DNA of 64,000 nt. It comes from Symsagittifera roscoffensis (Eukaryota > Xenacoelomorpha > Acoela > Convolutidae). Below, piece after piece: positions 1-11,073 of this stretch (the stretch's first letter is position 1; each line of letters begins with the position of its first letter). Both the position numbers and the translations under genes were made by a program. The notes beneath the pieces were generated by a model, which saw nothing but the letters and a program-made list of their open reading frames with translations, was not told the origin of the DNA and did not search any database. The stretch covers positions 5,733,954 to 5,797,953 of the forward strand of contig NC_087066.1 of assembly GCF_963678635.1 (NCBI RefSeq), written 5' to 3'.

Positions 1-998
1 CTTATTATAAAGTAAGGATCGTTCTCTTGGTCTTGCGCGCGACACGCCGCCATTACTGGCGAGGCACTATAAGGTAACTGAGATCCTCTATTTTGAGGTC
101 CAGCTGCCTCTGGCGTCGTATCTCACTAGGACTTCTCAGAATTGCAAATAAGAGTTTTCATTTATTCACTTTTTCTAGATTTACTTTGATGCGAAGTGTT
201 TGGAATTTCTTGCAAATGCATGAAAATATAGCATAGTTTCAGACTCATCCGCGTCCCCACAGGTGCCCGAGCGGAACAACGCTGCAAATATATTTTTTGA
301 GTTGTCAAACGTCAGTCGTATGAAGCCTTTGAAAAATTTTTTTTTTGTTTTTCATTTAGTTGTAGCATGTTCAACTTAGAGGAAAAATCCAGTGACTGCT
401 GAGCTGAAAGATGGGATTCTGATTCAAGTTGGTCTGTGTAGAGTGGGTTTTAAGTAAAACTGAAGGATGGATTTTAGTTAGTGACCATGTGCAAACAGCA
501 AACATAGCCATCAGAGAATTGGAAAAGAGTTAATGAACGGAAGTAGACCGAAAAACATTTAAGATAATTCGATTAAAATAACCCATTTGAGAAACTGGAT
601 CAACAGAAAAACTTTCGTTCCGCTGGGAAATTTGATTATTAAATTAGAAACTAGAAGTCAATCACGTTTTTCGTGTAGTTTACACTTTCAGTGTTCGATA
701 GGTGAGTTTGCCTTCCTTTTAACAAAGGTAATGAAAAGATCTTAAAAATAAATCAAAAGCCGAAACGCGAAAAAGTAAATTTGAGCTTGAACAAATTTTT
801 AGAAAAAATCTTTGCGACCTATATAAAAGTCTGAACTGTGTTTATTGACTTAAAAAGCAAAAAACCTTGTCAGTCGTAGCGCTCTGACTCAGTTAGTTTA
901 AAAAACATTCGTCCACATGGTGCAAGTCATGGGACAGTAGTTAGGATAAAAATTGAGCAAAATTGATAAACAAGAAATTAATCAAAAAAAATTAATTC
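1..998. other. Non-coding stretch, no gene seen
   Basis: AT-rich sequence with only short ORFs that lack domain or splice support. A minus-strand AG at about 135 is followed by a short open stretch without a membrane segment, so I could not place the next exon of the left-hand tetraspan gene here. Confidence 0.5.
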
Positions 999-1211
999 TA
1001 AAGGCGCTCTTTTTCCTTTTCCCCCACCTCACATCATCATCAATTTTATGGTGTAATGAGGTTTTTTACAAGGTTAATTATGAAGACAAAATATGTTTGA
1101 CATGGCCTATTCGGTCCTCATGTCAATTTTCATATTAATCGGTTAGTTGGAACATTAACTATACTTGTAAAAAATTGCAGGTGGGGGAAAAAGGAAAAAG
1201 AGCCCTAAAGG
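999..1211. mobile_element. Small inverted-repeat element (MITE) with 6-bp TSD
   Basis: The ends are near-perfect inverted repeats of about 28 bp: CGCTCTTTTTCC then TTTTCCCCCACCT on the left, AGGTGGGGGAAAA then GGAAAAAGAGCCC on the right. TAAAGG stands directly outside on both sides (999-1004 and 1206-1211), a target-site duplication. The 201-bp interior has no coding capacity. Related copies lie at 8518-8734, 11074-11310 and 63155-63385. The mobilising transposase is not in the window. Confidence 0.8.
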
Positions 1212-1522
1212 CAATCAGCGGCGAACCACTGATGTTGAATGATGCTATTCAGTCGGCTCCAACTATAGCTCTGCCAGAGCATCATCAAGCAAAAAAAAAC
1301 GGTTGATCGATATATCATTTATTTAGAACATCAACTATTGTTTTCATTCACGTTACCTAAAATATCGCAGGGCTTAAAATATCACAAAAAACCTTTAATA
1401 CTGATTATCCTGTCAGAGGATAGCTGAATGATAAATGATTTGGTGGCAGAAACAGTTACATTTTTGCATATTTCACTAGTTAATGAACTTTATAACTGTA
1501 CTTAAGAATCACCCCCACTTAC
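1212..1522. other. Intron of the left-hand tetraspan gene, nothing else seen
   Basis: AT-rich sequence downstream (on the minus strand) of the GTAAGT donor at 1522-1517. No exon, repeat or RNA gene was recognised. Confidence 0.5.
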
Positions 1523-1744
1523 ATCCCTTTGGGCATGCTGTACCCTATGGCCATACACAAACCCTGACTCTCCATGAAGTCATTACTGCCCCTGCCCCCA
1601 CCCCACGTGACCTGAGTGTGCTCCCCCAAACAGTACCTCCACAGGGACACCCACTGCTGTCTGGTGGTGGATGAGGCCCCCCTGTGTCCGTGTGTGATCA
1701 CTTGCAGAATAAGAGACACTGTGTATAATCCTAAATGCACGTCT
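1523..1744 (-). CDS. Claudin/PMP22-like tetraspan protein B, exon 2 (TM1 end and first loop)
   Basis: Minus-strand exon bounded by a pyrimidine-rich acceptor (TATGTTTTAG at 1755-1745) and a perfect GTAAGT donor (1522-1517). It starts with one base completing a codon and ends with two. The product begins with a hydrophobic stretch (LGLYTVSLILQVI) and then a loop containing WVSLWRYC and, about 30 residues on, GLC. This matches the LW-x2-C first-loop layout of claudin/PMP22-type four-pass proteins and resembles the exon at 10703-10854 of the neighbouring gene (SLSLWTYC, then AVC). The end phase is the same as in that paralogue. The exons for TM2 to TM4 must lie left of the window. GC content is clearly above the surroundings, as expected of an exon. 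Family assignment is by layout, not by search. Confidence 0.65.
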
Positions 1745-2138
1745 CTAAAACATACAGGTATAAAAAAGAGTGGTTAGAGTTTCCTCGGGGATTCAACATT
1801 CTTCAGGATCTAAAAAGACCCCCACACCCCGCCGCCTTTTTTGCGACTTCGTCACTACGTAACCCAAAATAGGGCAAAATTTTGATGTTTCTCAATTGAT
1901 AATTTTTTGACGAAAAATTTGGTCGATCGAAAAACAATCGAAATCTGCCATAATTCCGAATCAATACGGCAATTGTATTTTAATTTTAACCATTGATATT
2001 CAAAATGTTTGCGCGTGATATTTAATCAAACACAAAACTAAACAGGTTAAAAAACTATTCAAGTTTCATTTGATGGTATGAGCAATACCAAGTGTGGGTG
2101 TGAAAAACGCAGAACAGTTTTCTATTATGTAATTGTAC

Positions 2139-2176
2139 CTGCAGCAGTTCGTGGGATCCCTCCGCAACTTCCTCAT
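2139..2176 (-). CDS. Tetraspan protein B, probable first coding exon
   Basis: A short minus-strand exon from an ATG at 2176 to a CTGCAG|GTACAA donor at 2138. It encodes a basic cytosolic start (MRKLRRDPTNCC). Two bases are left over, which join the single leading base of the exon at 1744 to give Arg, so the reading frame runs straight into TM1. The first-loop gene at 15.66 kb has the same leading phase before its TM1 exon. The open frame extends upstream of this ATG for about 120 bases without another Met before a stop, so the exon could instead begin further upstream at an acceptor. Confidence 0.45.
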
Positions 2177-2422
2177 CTCCGCCTGATCCCGCCCCTCCCT
2201 ACTCTCCGCGTCCAAATGGTCCCCCTGTTCTTTCTTGGGCTCCACATTTTTATTCCTACTCCGGTTTTCAATTCTTTTCCATTCTTACTCTCTTAATATA
2301 CATTTTCATGTTTAACCTTCCAATAGGTCTAAGTAGCTATGTTCATACCAGATCTATGGAAACTTAGGTGTGAACAATTTTTTTGGTTGCTGACTACGAA
2401 GTCCGCAAAGAGACATTTTAAG

Positions 2423-2716
2423 CTAAAAAAAATAATTCAACTTAAGCCACGACCGAAATGCTAATACACGAATCATAAAAATCCAGTCATAAAGAATTGC
2501 ATTTAATAAAAGGGAAAAGAGTGTTCTCTGCCTGCTGTTAGTTGTCTTTTTAGTCGATTCAGAAGAGTCACTGTCACTATAACTGTCGCTATCGTCATCG
2601 TTGTTCATTTTGGTGCCCCATGACTCGTACGATTCTTTGTCTCTGTCTAGTTCAACTACCCTCTGCACTGTAATCTTACTCGGCACATTTTTCTTCCCGT
2701 GCAACCTTTCTGGATT
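2423..2716 (-). CDS. Claudin/PMP22-like tetraspan protein A, last exon (cytoplasmic tail)
   Basis: Minus-strand terminal exon after a TTTTCAG acceptor, in phase with the preceding exon, ending at TAG (2425-2423). It encodes about 97 residues: a basic start, then a strongly acidic Asp/Ser run around residues 42-53 of the exon, then a Ser/Thr/Lys/Arg segment and a hydrophobic, aromatic end. As part of a four-pass protein this would be the C-terminal cytosolic tail. The acidic serine-rich stretch looks like a possible casein-kinase-2 substrate, which is inference. The last 35 residues read less convincingly as protein, so an unseen donor before them is possible. Confidence 0.6.
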   Translation of the reverse strand, partial: NPERLHGKKNVPSKITVQRVVELDRDKESYESWGTKMNNDDDSDSYSDSDSSESTKKTTNSRQRTLFSLLLNAILYDWIFMIRVLAFRSWLKLNYFF

Positions 2717-2949
2717 CTGAAAATTAGAAAATATCCTTAGATCTATTTTCATAGAAATATATTTTGTAAAATTTTTTTTAAAGAAAGAATATTGATTTTT
2801 GTCGCAAAACATCAGGGCTAAACTGAGTGAAATAAAAAAATTTGAGAGAACGATTTGATGATTTGTATTCCAAAGTGTTTCGTGGTTCTCGAGCTTCTTG
2901 TCCATTTTTTTCATATGTTTTTTTTATCTTTTTTCAGCTTCACCTTCAC

Positions 2950-3102
2950 CTTGCAAGCCATGTTACTTACAGCATAGAGCAGGGTGAGTACTACAAGTAG
3001 TATGATGCCGCCTGCAAGGTAGACTGCTAACCAGGGCTCCCCTAGACTGTACTTGTAGTTGTACCTGCCCCAGTACACTGACACTATCACCAGGAGCACT
3101 AG
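2950..3102 (-). CDS. Tetraspan protein A, exon with TM3 end, second loop and TM4
   Basis: Exactly 51 codons in phase 0 between a TTTAG acceptor (3107-3103) and a CAAG|GTGAAG donor. The product shows a hydrophobic run continuing TM3 (LVLLVIVSVYWG), a short loop with tyrosines and LGEPW, and a clear TM4 (AGGIILLVVLTLLYAV) followed by a basic stop-transfer end. The pattern glycine-rich TM4 after a short loop with Y and W is as in claudin-like proteins. A second GTG two codons on could serve as an alternative donor. Confidence 0.75.
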
Positions 3103-3439
3103 CTAAACATAGCCAATCGAAGATTGCAAAAAAGTAATGAACGCAAATAAACATTAGAAAAAAAACACTGACTTTGTTTCAAAAATCTCAAATTTCGAAT
3201 TTCAAAGAAAAAAATAGAAGCCATTTAGGCTCTTTGAATTTCTAGAACGATTTATGATTGGCGTTTTTTTATTACTTCAACTCAACTTCAGAAAACTGAA
3301 TCAACAGATAAAGTATTTATTCCGCAGGAAATCTATCGTTTACGTTTTTTGCGCCATTTTCACATTTGCATTTGGAGAGTGCTATTTATGTCATTTTCAA
3401 TAGATAAATTTCAATTGCAAAAAGTGCGTATATTCCTAA
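3103..3439. other. Intron of tetraspan gene A, nothing else seen
   Basis: AT-rich intronic sequence; no further exon or repeat recognised. Confidence 0.5.
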
Positions 3440-4050
3440 GTGCAGCAACATTTTAGGACTTTTCTGGAAAAAAAAACAATCAGCAAGACCTATATAAGAG
3501 TCTTCACCACATTTATTGCTCTTAAACAGGAACACTTTCATTTTTGTTCCGACCATTTGAAAAATGGAGAGTCACTGTGTATTTTTTGTTTTGTTTTCCA
3601 CGCAAAAACAGCTACTTTAAAAATACCGGAGAGAATTGAGTGATTGTCATATTAAAGCCCTTACAGTCTTCATTCGAACGACATTTAAAAGTTTCTCAAT
3701 TTTTTCCCGGTGTCGAAAAAGCCGGTTTGAATTTTTTTTAGTCTAAATTCGAGCAACTAATGCGAGTGAGCAGCCTTGCAATAGCTTATTTTTGCTTAAT
3801 GCAGGCCGCGAAAACTTACTTTTGCTCAGCTTAGTTTTTGAATTTTTTTATTGATACTTTTTGTTTTCTTAGTCATTGTTCTTCAAAACTGTTGACCAAT
3901 ATGCCTATTTCACTATGAAGGTCAAATATTACTAATTTCCAGTTTTTGTTTGAATCTTTTCATCAGATCCCACGGAAAAAAGACACTAATTTCAAATTAT
4001 ACTTTGTATTTTGCACAGTAATCGGCTATCCTTGTTTAAATCTTGATGTC
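3440..4050 (+). repeat. Diverged copy of a dispersed repeat also present in both duplication units
   Basis: Several blocks align in order with 55.48-56.17 kb and 60.25-60.96 kb: CATTTGAAAAATG, TTTTGTTTTCCACGCAAAA, TATTAAA then CCTT and CGAACGACA, GCCGCGAAAACTTA versus GCCGTGAAAACTTA, and ATCGGCTATCCTTGTTT versus TAGCCGGTTATGCTTGTTT. There is no coding potential of note. The element type is unknown. Confidence 0.6.
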
Positions 4051-4288
4051 ATCCAAAAAAGGATGTACAACTGAGCCAAAGTTAATTAGAGATCAAACTT
4101 GTTTTTTGAACTGAGCAGTCAATTGGCATTCCACTTCAATGAATTTTTTGCAATGAAATTGAGGCCATACTCAAGTATTTGATTACCTTTAAATTCAAAT
4201 GAGATATCTAATGATGAGTTTCATTCATTCAATAATGGTGTGAACTCATCTGATAATGGTAATAAAATTTAACAGAATGCAAATTATC

Positions 4289-5499
4289 AACAAGACTGCT
4301 CTTACCAGGGCGAAGCCCTGAATGTTCCGACTGCTTTTGAAGGTTTATGGAGCAGCAGTAATAACATAAAAACATTATATGAAATAAAATAAAACTAAAA
4401 CTTTTTTTTCTAAATTTTGAATTTTTTTAAATGAAAATCATCCCCCCACACGCCATATAAAGTACAAAAAGATGGTTTTCGTTCCTTGTAACACATCAAT
4501 TATGGCAAATAAGCTTCGTTCAACCAATTTGGAACGATTTATAAGACGGATTAAATCTCCGCTTACGCGTTAATAGCGCGAATTATATCGCGCGTTAATT
4601 GTCCCAAATTGGTCAAAATGACCAAAATGGCAATCTTTAAACCCTCATAACTTTATGAAAAATGATCACAGGTGAAATATCTTTTCAAATTTAAGCTCAA
4701 GACACCAATACCTTTTGAATGATATAAAAAAATTCCGTCAAAAATGGCTAGTTGAAAAGTCGAAATTTGTCTGAAGAAAAAAAAAACCCACCCCGAGCAC
4801 AAATATTCCGTTATTTTCGTATCGAAAGTCGGAACAATAACACAAAGGTTGCACGGTTGCTGCAAGTATTATTCAAGCACGCATGAAAAACTGTGCTACT
4901 CGGAATATTTTTGAGTTAAAATCTAATACTTTTTTGTTTTTCAAAACAACAAGACTGCTCGTATCAGGGCGAAGCCCTGAATGTTCCAACTGCTTTTGAA
5001 GGTTTATGGAGCAGCAGTAAAATCATAAAAACCTTATATGAAATAAAATAAAATGAAAAAAAAATTTTCTAAATTTTGAAATTTTTTATGAAAATCATCC
5101 CCCCACACGCCATATAAAGTACAAAAAGATAGTTTTCGTTCCATGTAACACATCAATTATGGCAAATAAGCTTCGTTCAACCAATTTGGAACGATTTATA
5201 AGACGGATTAAATCTCCGCTTATGTTTTAATAGCGCGAATTATATCGCGCGTTAATTGTCCTAAATTGGTCAAAATGGCCAAAATGGTAATCTTTAAACC
5301 CTCATAACTTTATGAAAAATGATCACAGGTGAAATATCTTTTCAAATTTAAGCTCAGGACAACAGTACCTTTTGAATGATATAAAAAAAATTCCGTCAAA
5401 AATGGCTAGTTAAAAAGTCGAAATTTGTCTGAAGAAAAAAAAAACCCACCCCAAGCACAAATATTCCGTTACTTTCGTATCGAAAGTCGGAACAATAAT
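4289..5499 (+). repeat. Direct duplication of a roughly 550-bp sequence
   Basis: Copy 1 spans about 4289-4837 and copy 2 about 4947-5499, separated by about 110 bp. Each copy starts with CAACAAGACTGCTC, followed by a short hairpin CAGGGCGAAGCCCTG, and ends with GAAAGTCGGAACAATAA. Identity is high, with a few substitutions and one- or two-base indels. Inside are GCGCGAATTATATCGCGCG (a palindrome) and CCAATTTGG. No ORF is shared. It lies in a tetraspan A intron. Confidence 0.85.
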
Positions 5500-5569
5500 G
5501 TAGTGAAACACTTTGAGTAACTCAGTTTGAAGTTAGCTATCTGACTTTATAATTGTTAGCTAAAAAGAT

Positions 5570-5730
5570 AGGAACTGATTCTGCTAAAAGATAAGTCTGC
5601 TTAAATACCGGTCTGCTAAAGTCACTAGCACCGAAAAGTACGTGCTAGGGATTTTAGCAGACTGGTCTGCTAAAAGACTCATTTTTCTTTTTTTTATGCT
5701 GAAAAATTGGTCTGCTAAACGATCGGTCCC
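5570..5730. repeat. Cluster of GGTCTGCTAAA motifs
   Basis: The 11-base motif or close variants occur at about 5588, 5611, 5663 and 5709, interspersed with unrelated sequence. Too irregular to be a simple tandem repeat. Confidence 0.5.
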
Positions 5731-7224
5731 CACTACTTTTATCTATTTACTCATTAATCAATTTGTTTGCCTTGCTAAACATTTCTGTCAAGAGAAATCA
5801 AATCAAACACAGATTCTCCCACAGTCTATGAAAAGAAAAAAAATCAATTGTTCAGGCTCATCTTAACAAATTGCTTTAGCCTTCAAAACAACCACAATCA
5901 ATCCATATGACAATCTAAATTTGGTTGTTTGGAAGAGTTGAGTTTTTAGATGAAATGATCCTTGTTTGTTCCTACCACCGCGAAGCCAGTTTTTCAATGG
6001 TGCTAAAAAATTGAAAAAGTCGGTTTTCATCTATGTTGTTCAGTGTGGAAACCAAACAAAAAACTAAGCAAAACATTTGCCGAAATTTTAAAAATTGGTT
6101 AAACATTTTTCAGTCACTGTGGATCCACAGTGGAATAAATTCCCGATCAATTAGTCGTGGTGTCCTTGGAAGCGTTCAGCAAACTTTTTGACGCACTAAC
6201 AACAGAATTTTTAGGTGCATAAACAATTATTGATAATGTTTTGCTGCATGGTGACTGTGATACTATTGCTTTGAATGAAACGTGGTATTCAGTTTTAACA
6301 GATTTTCGTCAAATTTGTTTTGATAGAGCTAAAAAAACTCAAGCTTACTACCCACACTAGTATCCCGCAAAATTTTTTGAAGTTTGAAAGATAATCAGCT
6401 AACTGTGAGAAATCGTTACCAAAATTTTCCACAGATTGTCTATTTTCAACTTAAAATTCAAGCCTTTGTTTCAATAACTAAAAAGAGAGTACATCTATCT
6501 ATCAAAGTTTTACAAAACCATTCGGATATAATTTTCAGAAAAACAGATTACATTCTTTATTAAAACTTCGAAATGAATTATTAAAAATCAAATATTCAGC
6601 TTGATACCTTGGTGTTGTAATAGAAATAATTAGTTGACTATGCAAATTGGCGAGCTGCAGTTGGTCGATTTTTATTTTGCAAACTAATTTAGTTTAAATT
6701 GCGCATCTTGTTATACTGAAAACGTCTGTATTGTTATAGTTGAATTTTCTAGAAAAAAAAACGGTCGATTTTTCATATCCTCGATTAAACTTGAGTGCAA
6801 AAGTTTTGTTTTCATGGGAAAAAATTAATTTATCTTGTGATATGCTATTGAAGAAGCATATACATACTACTAATACATTATGAACATGCATTTGACAATA
6901 TTTTTGAAGTTGTTTACCAAAAAAAAGTCCTACAACGAAAGAAAAAAGCAAAATTTTTGCAAACCATTTGAAAAGTCTTAAATTTTAACAAAGTCGTTCA
7001 AAAAGTTACAAAATCACAAAAAAACTGCCAAAAAACCAAAATTCAAAAACAAAATATTGACCACTATTTGCCATTGTCGCAAAAATTGATGGTGGTAAAA
7101 AATGAAAATACAAGTCCGAATATACAAATATTCATTACGTTTTCTTGAAAATTAGCCAGTAAACAAAACCTTAGGTGGTACTAAATCATAGGTAAAATTT
7201 GAATTTTTTCATACGTTATAATGA
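5731..7224. other. Intron sequence, nothing recognised
   Basis: AT-rich, with homopolymer runs and only short unsupported ORFs on either strand. Confidence 0.5.
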
Positions 7225-7290
7225 ATTCTCATTAACTCTCTGTGCAATTAACTCTCTGTGCAATAATTAACTCTCTGTGCAATTAATACT
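7225..7290. repeat. Short tandem repeat, about 3 units of AATTAACTCTCTGTGC
   Basis: ATTAACTCTCTGTGCAA recurs three times with small spacing differences. Confidence 0.8.
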
Positions 7291-8089
7291 AATGTGTTTC
7301 CTGATTTTTCAGAAAGCAACCACGGCAAAATAAATAATTATAAACATATGCATGCTTTGAAGTGTGAGTCAGCAAAAGTATATTTGTAAGTTTCCTCCAT
7401 CCCTACTGATGCCTCCATTTTTGCTCATTCATTTATAAAAATTACAATGCCAAACTGTGCACTGGATAGGCGCACAATTTTGTTTCTGTACGTTCCTGGA
7501 TTCCAGAGACAAGTCTTTAAATGTGTTCCAAAATGTAAGTGGATTCCACAAACAAAATTTCAGTTGATTCCGCATACATATACCTGTAACGTAAGTTTTG
7601 TCGGCACATTTGTTTTGTTGCGGATTCCGCAACAAGCAAATATAGCTAGTTGTTTTGGATTCCACAACTGTAAGTGGATTCCGCAAAATGTAAGTGGAAT
7701 CCGCAAAATATAAGTGGAATCCGCAAATGTAAGTGGAATCCGCAAACTGTAAGTAGATTCAGAATTTTTGTTTTTTACTGAACTTGCATTTAAACAATTA
7801 AAAGCTAGAGCTGGAATTATTATCTAGAGCAATGCGGAATTTGAAGGCAAGGACTTAACCATTGTCAGCGGAATCCACGAACAAATCTCAAAACTTTCGT
7901 TAACTAAATCGGTGGATGTCACCTTTTAATATTTTGGAAACACAATACCGATTAAGTTCAATATTTGGAGTCATTGGGTTGAGAGTGTATGGAAACACAA
8001 CACACGGCATATCGCCATTTTAGGTCAATCGCAAACACTGATTTTGGAAGCCTAACGCCAAATAATTTTAATAGTGGTAGTAATTGGCT

Positions 8090-8335
8090 TGAGAGTGTTT
8101 GGAAATCGTCGAATAAGGTCAGTATTTAGGATTGCATCAGTATTTGGGTTCGAAGTTTAGATCGAATTAGGTCAGTATTTGGGATGGGTAGGTAATTATT
8201 TGGGATCGAATTTCAGTAGGTCAGTATTTGTGATCAAAGTTGAGATTGAAGTCGACAGGATTTGAGATCGAAGTTGGGCTGACAGGAATTGAGACCAAAC
8301 GTTTGGTATTTCAACTCGTAGTTGATCAATGTAGT
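8090..8335 (+). repeat. Degenerate tandem repeat with TCAGTATTTGGGATCGAA units
   Basis: AGGTCAGTATTT, GGGATCGAA and related phrases recur five to six times with a spacing of about 35-50 bp and progressive divergence to the right. A second loose pair (TTGAGAGTGT.TGGAAA at about 7980 and 8090) precedes it. Confidence 0.6.
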
Positions 8336-8517
8336 TTGAGATTGATTTTTCTTTGACCAGTAGTTAAAAGATATAAATTTAAACGCTATACTACACATAT
8401 ACATTTATGTAAGCGGAATCTGCAAACAAAATGCGGATTCCACTTAAACGTTGCGGATTCCGCTTAAAGTTGCGGAATCCGCAACAGCTCAATTTAACTT
8501 TACTTGTGTCTTATTAT

Positions 8518-8734
8518 GGCTCTTTTCCAGTTCCCTCTTTTTCAAAATACCGAGTTTTAGATTTGTTTTTCTTATGTGTTATTACGGCTAAATGCGTGAT
8601 GTTACGCTGTAAAGTATGAAGAACAAATATGTTCACAGTTGTCGATTTGTTCACCACACCAAATTTCATTGCATTATGACAACGTTAAATAAGCTTTTCA
8701 AAATTGAATTTGAAAGGGGTAACTGGAAAAGAGC
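8518..8734. mobile_element. MITE, GGCTCTTTTCC family, copy 2
   Basis: Inverted ends GGCTCTTTTCCAGTT at 8518 and AACTGGAAAAGAGC to 8734, with TTATTAT-like sequence immediately outside both ends (possible target duplication). The interior is similar to the reverse complement of 11130-11310. Confidence 0.7.
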
Positions 8735-10179
8735 TTTTATTATTTGTTTGTAAATTCCACAAACTGTTCTGGATTCCTCAGTTACTGTTGCGGATTCGGC
8801 AAAGTCGCCTATTTTTGGAGCGATTTTGAGCGGTACAGTGTTTTAGGTATTTGTTTGTGGAATCCAAAACAGCGAAGAAGATCAAAGAGAAATAGCAAAG
8901 TTGCGGATTCCGCGACAAATCTGATTTTGGTCTGTTGCGGAATCCGCTTACAATGCACAGAATGCACAGTTTGGCCTCGTAATGAAACTCTATGCTTGTG
9001 TAATATTGGTGTTTTTTACTTAGTTTCAGCTACTGCAAATGAAGCTAGAGATTTTTTTTTGTCGGAAACGCACAAATGTACCCTAAATATAGAATCTGAA
9101 ATATATAATTTTAATTTGTACCAATGAATTGAAAAATGAGTGGCCTTAGTTAAATAGTTTAAAAAATTATGGCCCTAATAAACTTTGAAGATATTTTGGA
9201 AATCTTCCAAGAATGTTTTTGGAAATTTTCAAACAAAAAATTGACATTTTTGGCTTCCATAGTTTTGAAACGTGTCATTATGGTTTTGTAACGGACTATT
9301 TTGAGTTTAAAGGCGCATGTATGAAAATTTGAAGGTTAAATTTGCTTGGAAGAAGTGCATTCACTTTTTGCCTCACTTATTAGTTGAAGTCTTCAGTTTT
9401 TTAATAATTGTTTTTTATAATCGTAAAAATATTGTTTTATGCCATAGCGTGAACACTAATGAATTTCATATTTTTTGAATTAGTCAGGCAGGAGTGACTT
9501 CAATTATTTTCTGCAGATGATCAAACCGCACGTTTAAACTGCAAAATGCTGCAATCCTGCGTATGATCAAATTGCACGTTTAAAAAGTTCAAACATTGAA
9601 TTAATAAAACTTCTTCTGACTTAATTGATACAAACTTCTAGACCGACGTTCGCTATGTACTAATTGAAAGACGTCTAACGAAAAGTAATTTGCAACAACT
9701 AAAAAAAAATTTTAAACAGGCAACCAAAAGTATTCATTAAATAATTTGATCTGAAAAAAATCGAGATGGTTGGAAAAGCAGTTTCTAAAAAAACTTAGCT
9801 CCAAGTATGAAACTATGCTATTAATTACCAGAGAACAACTCAGTTATTAGCGTATTAATTACGGAATCAGTATCCATTCGTTGCGTATTCCGTGTATGTT
9901 CCGCGAAGTAAAACATTTGGTCACGGAATCCTCAATATCGGTCACAATTTTGATAACGGATGCCGCAGCATTTATTTTAGCCCTTGGTCACAGAATCTGC
10001 AGCCAAAAACAACTTCAAAGGAATGCGGCATCGATCGCACTATTTTTTTTCGTCCAAAATAATTGAATCCGCACGGGCGAAACATACACACCCAGGTCTC
10101 ATATTGAAGATTGCTAGCACTTTTTTTGTTGGGTTATGAAAATCTCTTAAAATTGAAACAAACTTTTCGAATGACTCAC

Positions 10180-10315
10180 CTCCAGTATGCATGATAAGGC
10201 GAATAAGAGTCCACAGAAGGTGGCGTTGTCTTCGAGGTAGAGGAGGGCGATCACAAGGAACAGAATGGCAAACAGAGACAACACCCTCCCAAACACCAAC
10301 AGACCGAAATCACCA
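10180..10315 (-). CDS. Tetraspan protein A, exon with TM2, loop and start of TM3
   Basis: Minus-strand exon of 136 bases between TTCCTCCTCTAG and a perfect CTGGAG|GTGAGT donor. One leading base, then 45 codons, ending in phase 0. The product has a clear TM2 (RVLSLFAILFLVIALLYL), a short loop with an N-glycosylation-type NAT, then the beginning of TM3 (FCGLLFALSCILE), which continues without a break in the exon at 3102. The joint gives one uninterrupted hydrophobic helix, strong support for this gene model. Confidence 0.8.
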
Positions 10316-10702
10316 CTAGAGGAGGAAAAGAAGCAATGTGATTCACAAAAATTATGAAAAGCTGTTTAAAAGGCTTCTAAATGATAGGTTTTTTTCCTCA
10401 TTTTTAATGCTTTTTTAAAATGTTGTTTTTTGAGCAAGCAAGGCAAAAGCATAGCCATTGTTCTTATGTTTTAAAAGCAATTTTAGTTCGTTCGGCTGAA
10501 GCTTCGTGCAGAAAAAGAAACTCAGAAGAAGGCCGTTGCTCGAAATTAATAGAATGTCTAAATTTTTTCGACGACAAAAATTTTTTGACAACATTTTTTT
10601 CGACAACAATTATGTTCACCACTGCTATACATATAGAGCTGGCTTTCGTTGAAAGTTTCAATGTTTTTAAACTGTGATAGAGATCTAGAACTATCAGCTA
10701 AC

Positions 10703-10854
10703 ACAACTTGTTGGCCCTGTGCATCCTTGAGGTCCACGTCGAATTCGATACAGACAGCAGTGCCCACTTCGTGTTTGAAGGAGAGGGGGACACTTTCCAA
10801 TTGGATGGGGGAGCCACCTTTAGAGAACACACAGTACGTCCACAAACTCAAACT
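10703..10854 (-). CDS. Tetraspan protein A, first extracellular loop exon
   Basis: Minus-strand exon after a TTGTTTTCCAG acceptor, starting in phase 0. It encodes SLSLWTYC, a stretch with GSPIQLESV, and AVCIEFDVD, the LW-x2-C and later Cys arrangement of the claudin/PMP22 first loop. These two cysteines would form the loop disulfide. The donor is uncertain: T|GTTAGC at 10702-10697 leaves the two bases required by the next exon (10315) and by the paralogous exon at 1523, and was chosen for that reason. The reading frame stays open past it. Confidence 0.7.
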
Positions 10855-11073
10855 CTGGAAAACAAGAAAAACTTTAAATTAGTCAATGAATTGGTAAGTA
10901 GCTATAATGAGACGTTCGGACAGTTCGTTCCGACCCCATTATTCCGACTTGTTTGCGAGGCTATTATGGTGACGGAGAAAATTCACTCATTCCGGTTCGC
11001 TGATAAAACTAAGTCGCGCTGTTTAACAAACTGTAAGAATATTTTAACAACTTTGCCCTGTACAACTGTTTGT
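10855..11073. other. Intron sequence
   Basis: Moderately GC-richer sequence with TTCGTTCCG-like repeats; no gene signal. Confidence 0.4.

Larger units (their letters stand above)
7470..10070. repeat. Field of about 25 GGAATCCGC / GCGGATTCC motifs, partly tandem
   Basis: A short palindromic core (TGCGGAATCCGCA or TGCGGATTCCGCA) recurs irregularly at about 7491, 7537, 7619, 7671-7760, 7870, 8403-8490, 8753-8800, 8855, 8902, 8936, 9863-9930 and 10065. Between 7665 and 7760 it forms a true tandem array of about 20-bp units, each with GTAAGT before the core. Elsewhere the copies are tens to hundreds of bases apart in unrelated sequence and in both orientations. All lie in one tetraspan A intron. 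Confidence 0.75.

Noticed and set aside
1483-1674. Plus-strand ORF of 63 codons, Pro/His-rich
   Set aside because: It is the antisense of the tetraspan B exon, which has better splice sites and family motifs.
2078-2296. Plus-strand ORF of 72 codons
   Set aside because: Antisense to the first exon of tetraspan B; no domain or start context.
7447-7713. Overlapping ORFs on both strands
   Set aside because: Produced by the GGAATCCGC repeat, which keeps frames open; composition follows the repeat.
8090-8335. CRISPR-like array
   Set aside because: Units are degenerate without uniform spacers, and the genome is eukaryotic.
8744-9127. 127-codon plus-strand ORF
   Set aside because: Runs through several copies of the palindromic motif and has no domain, signal or splice support.
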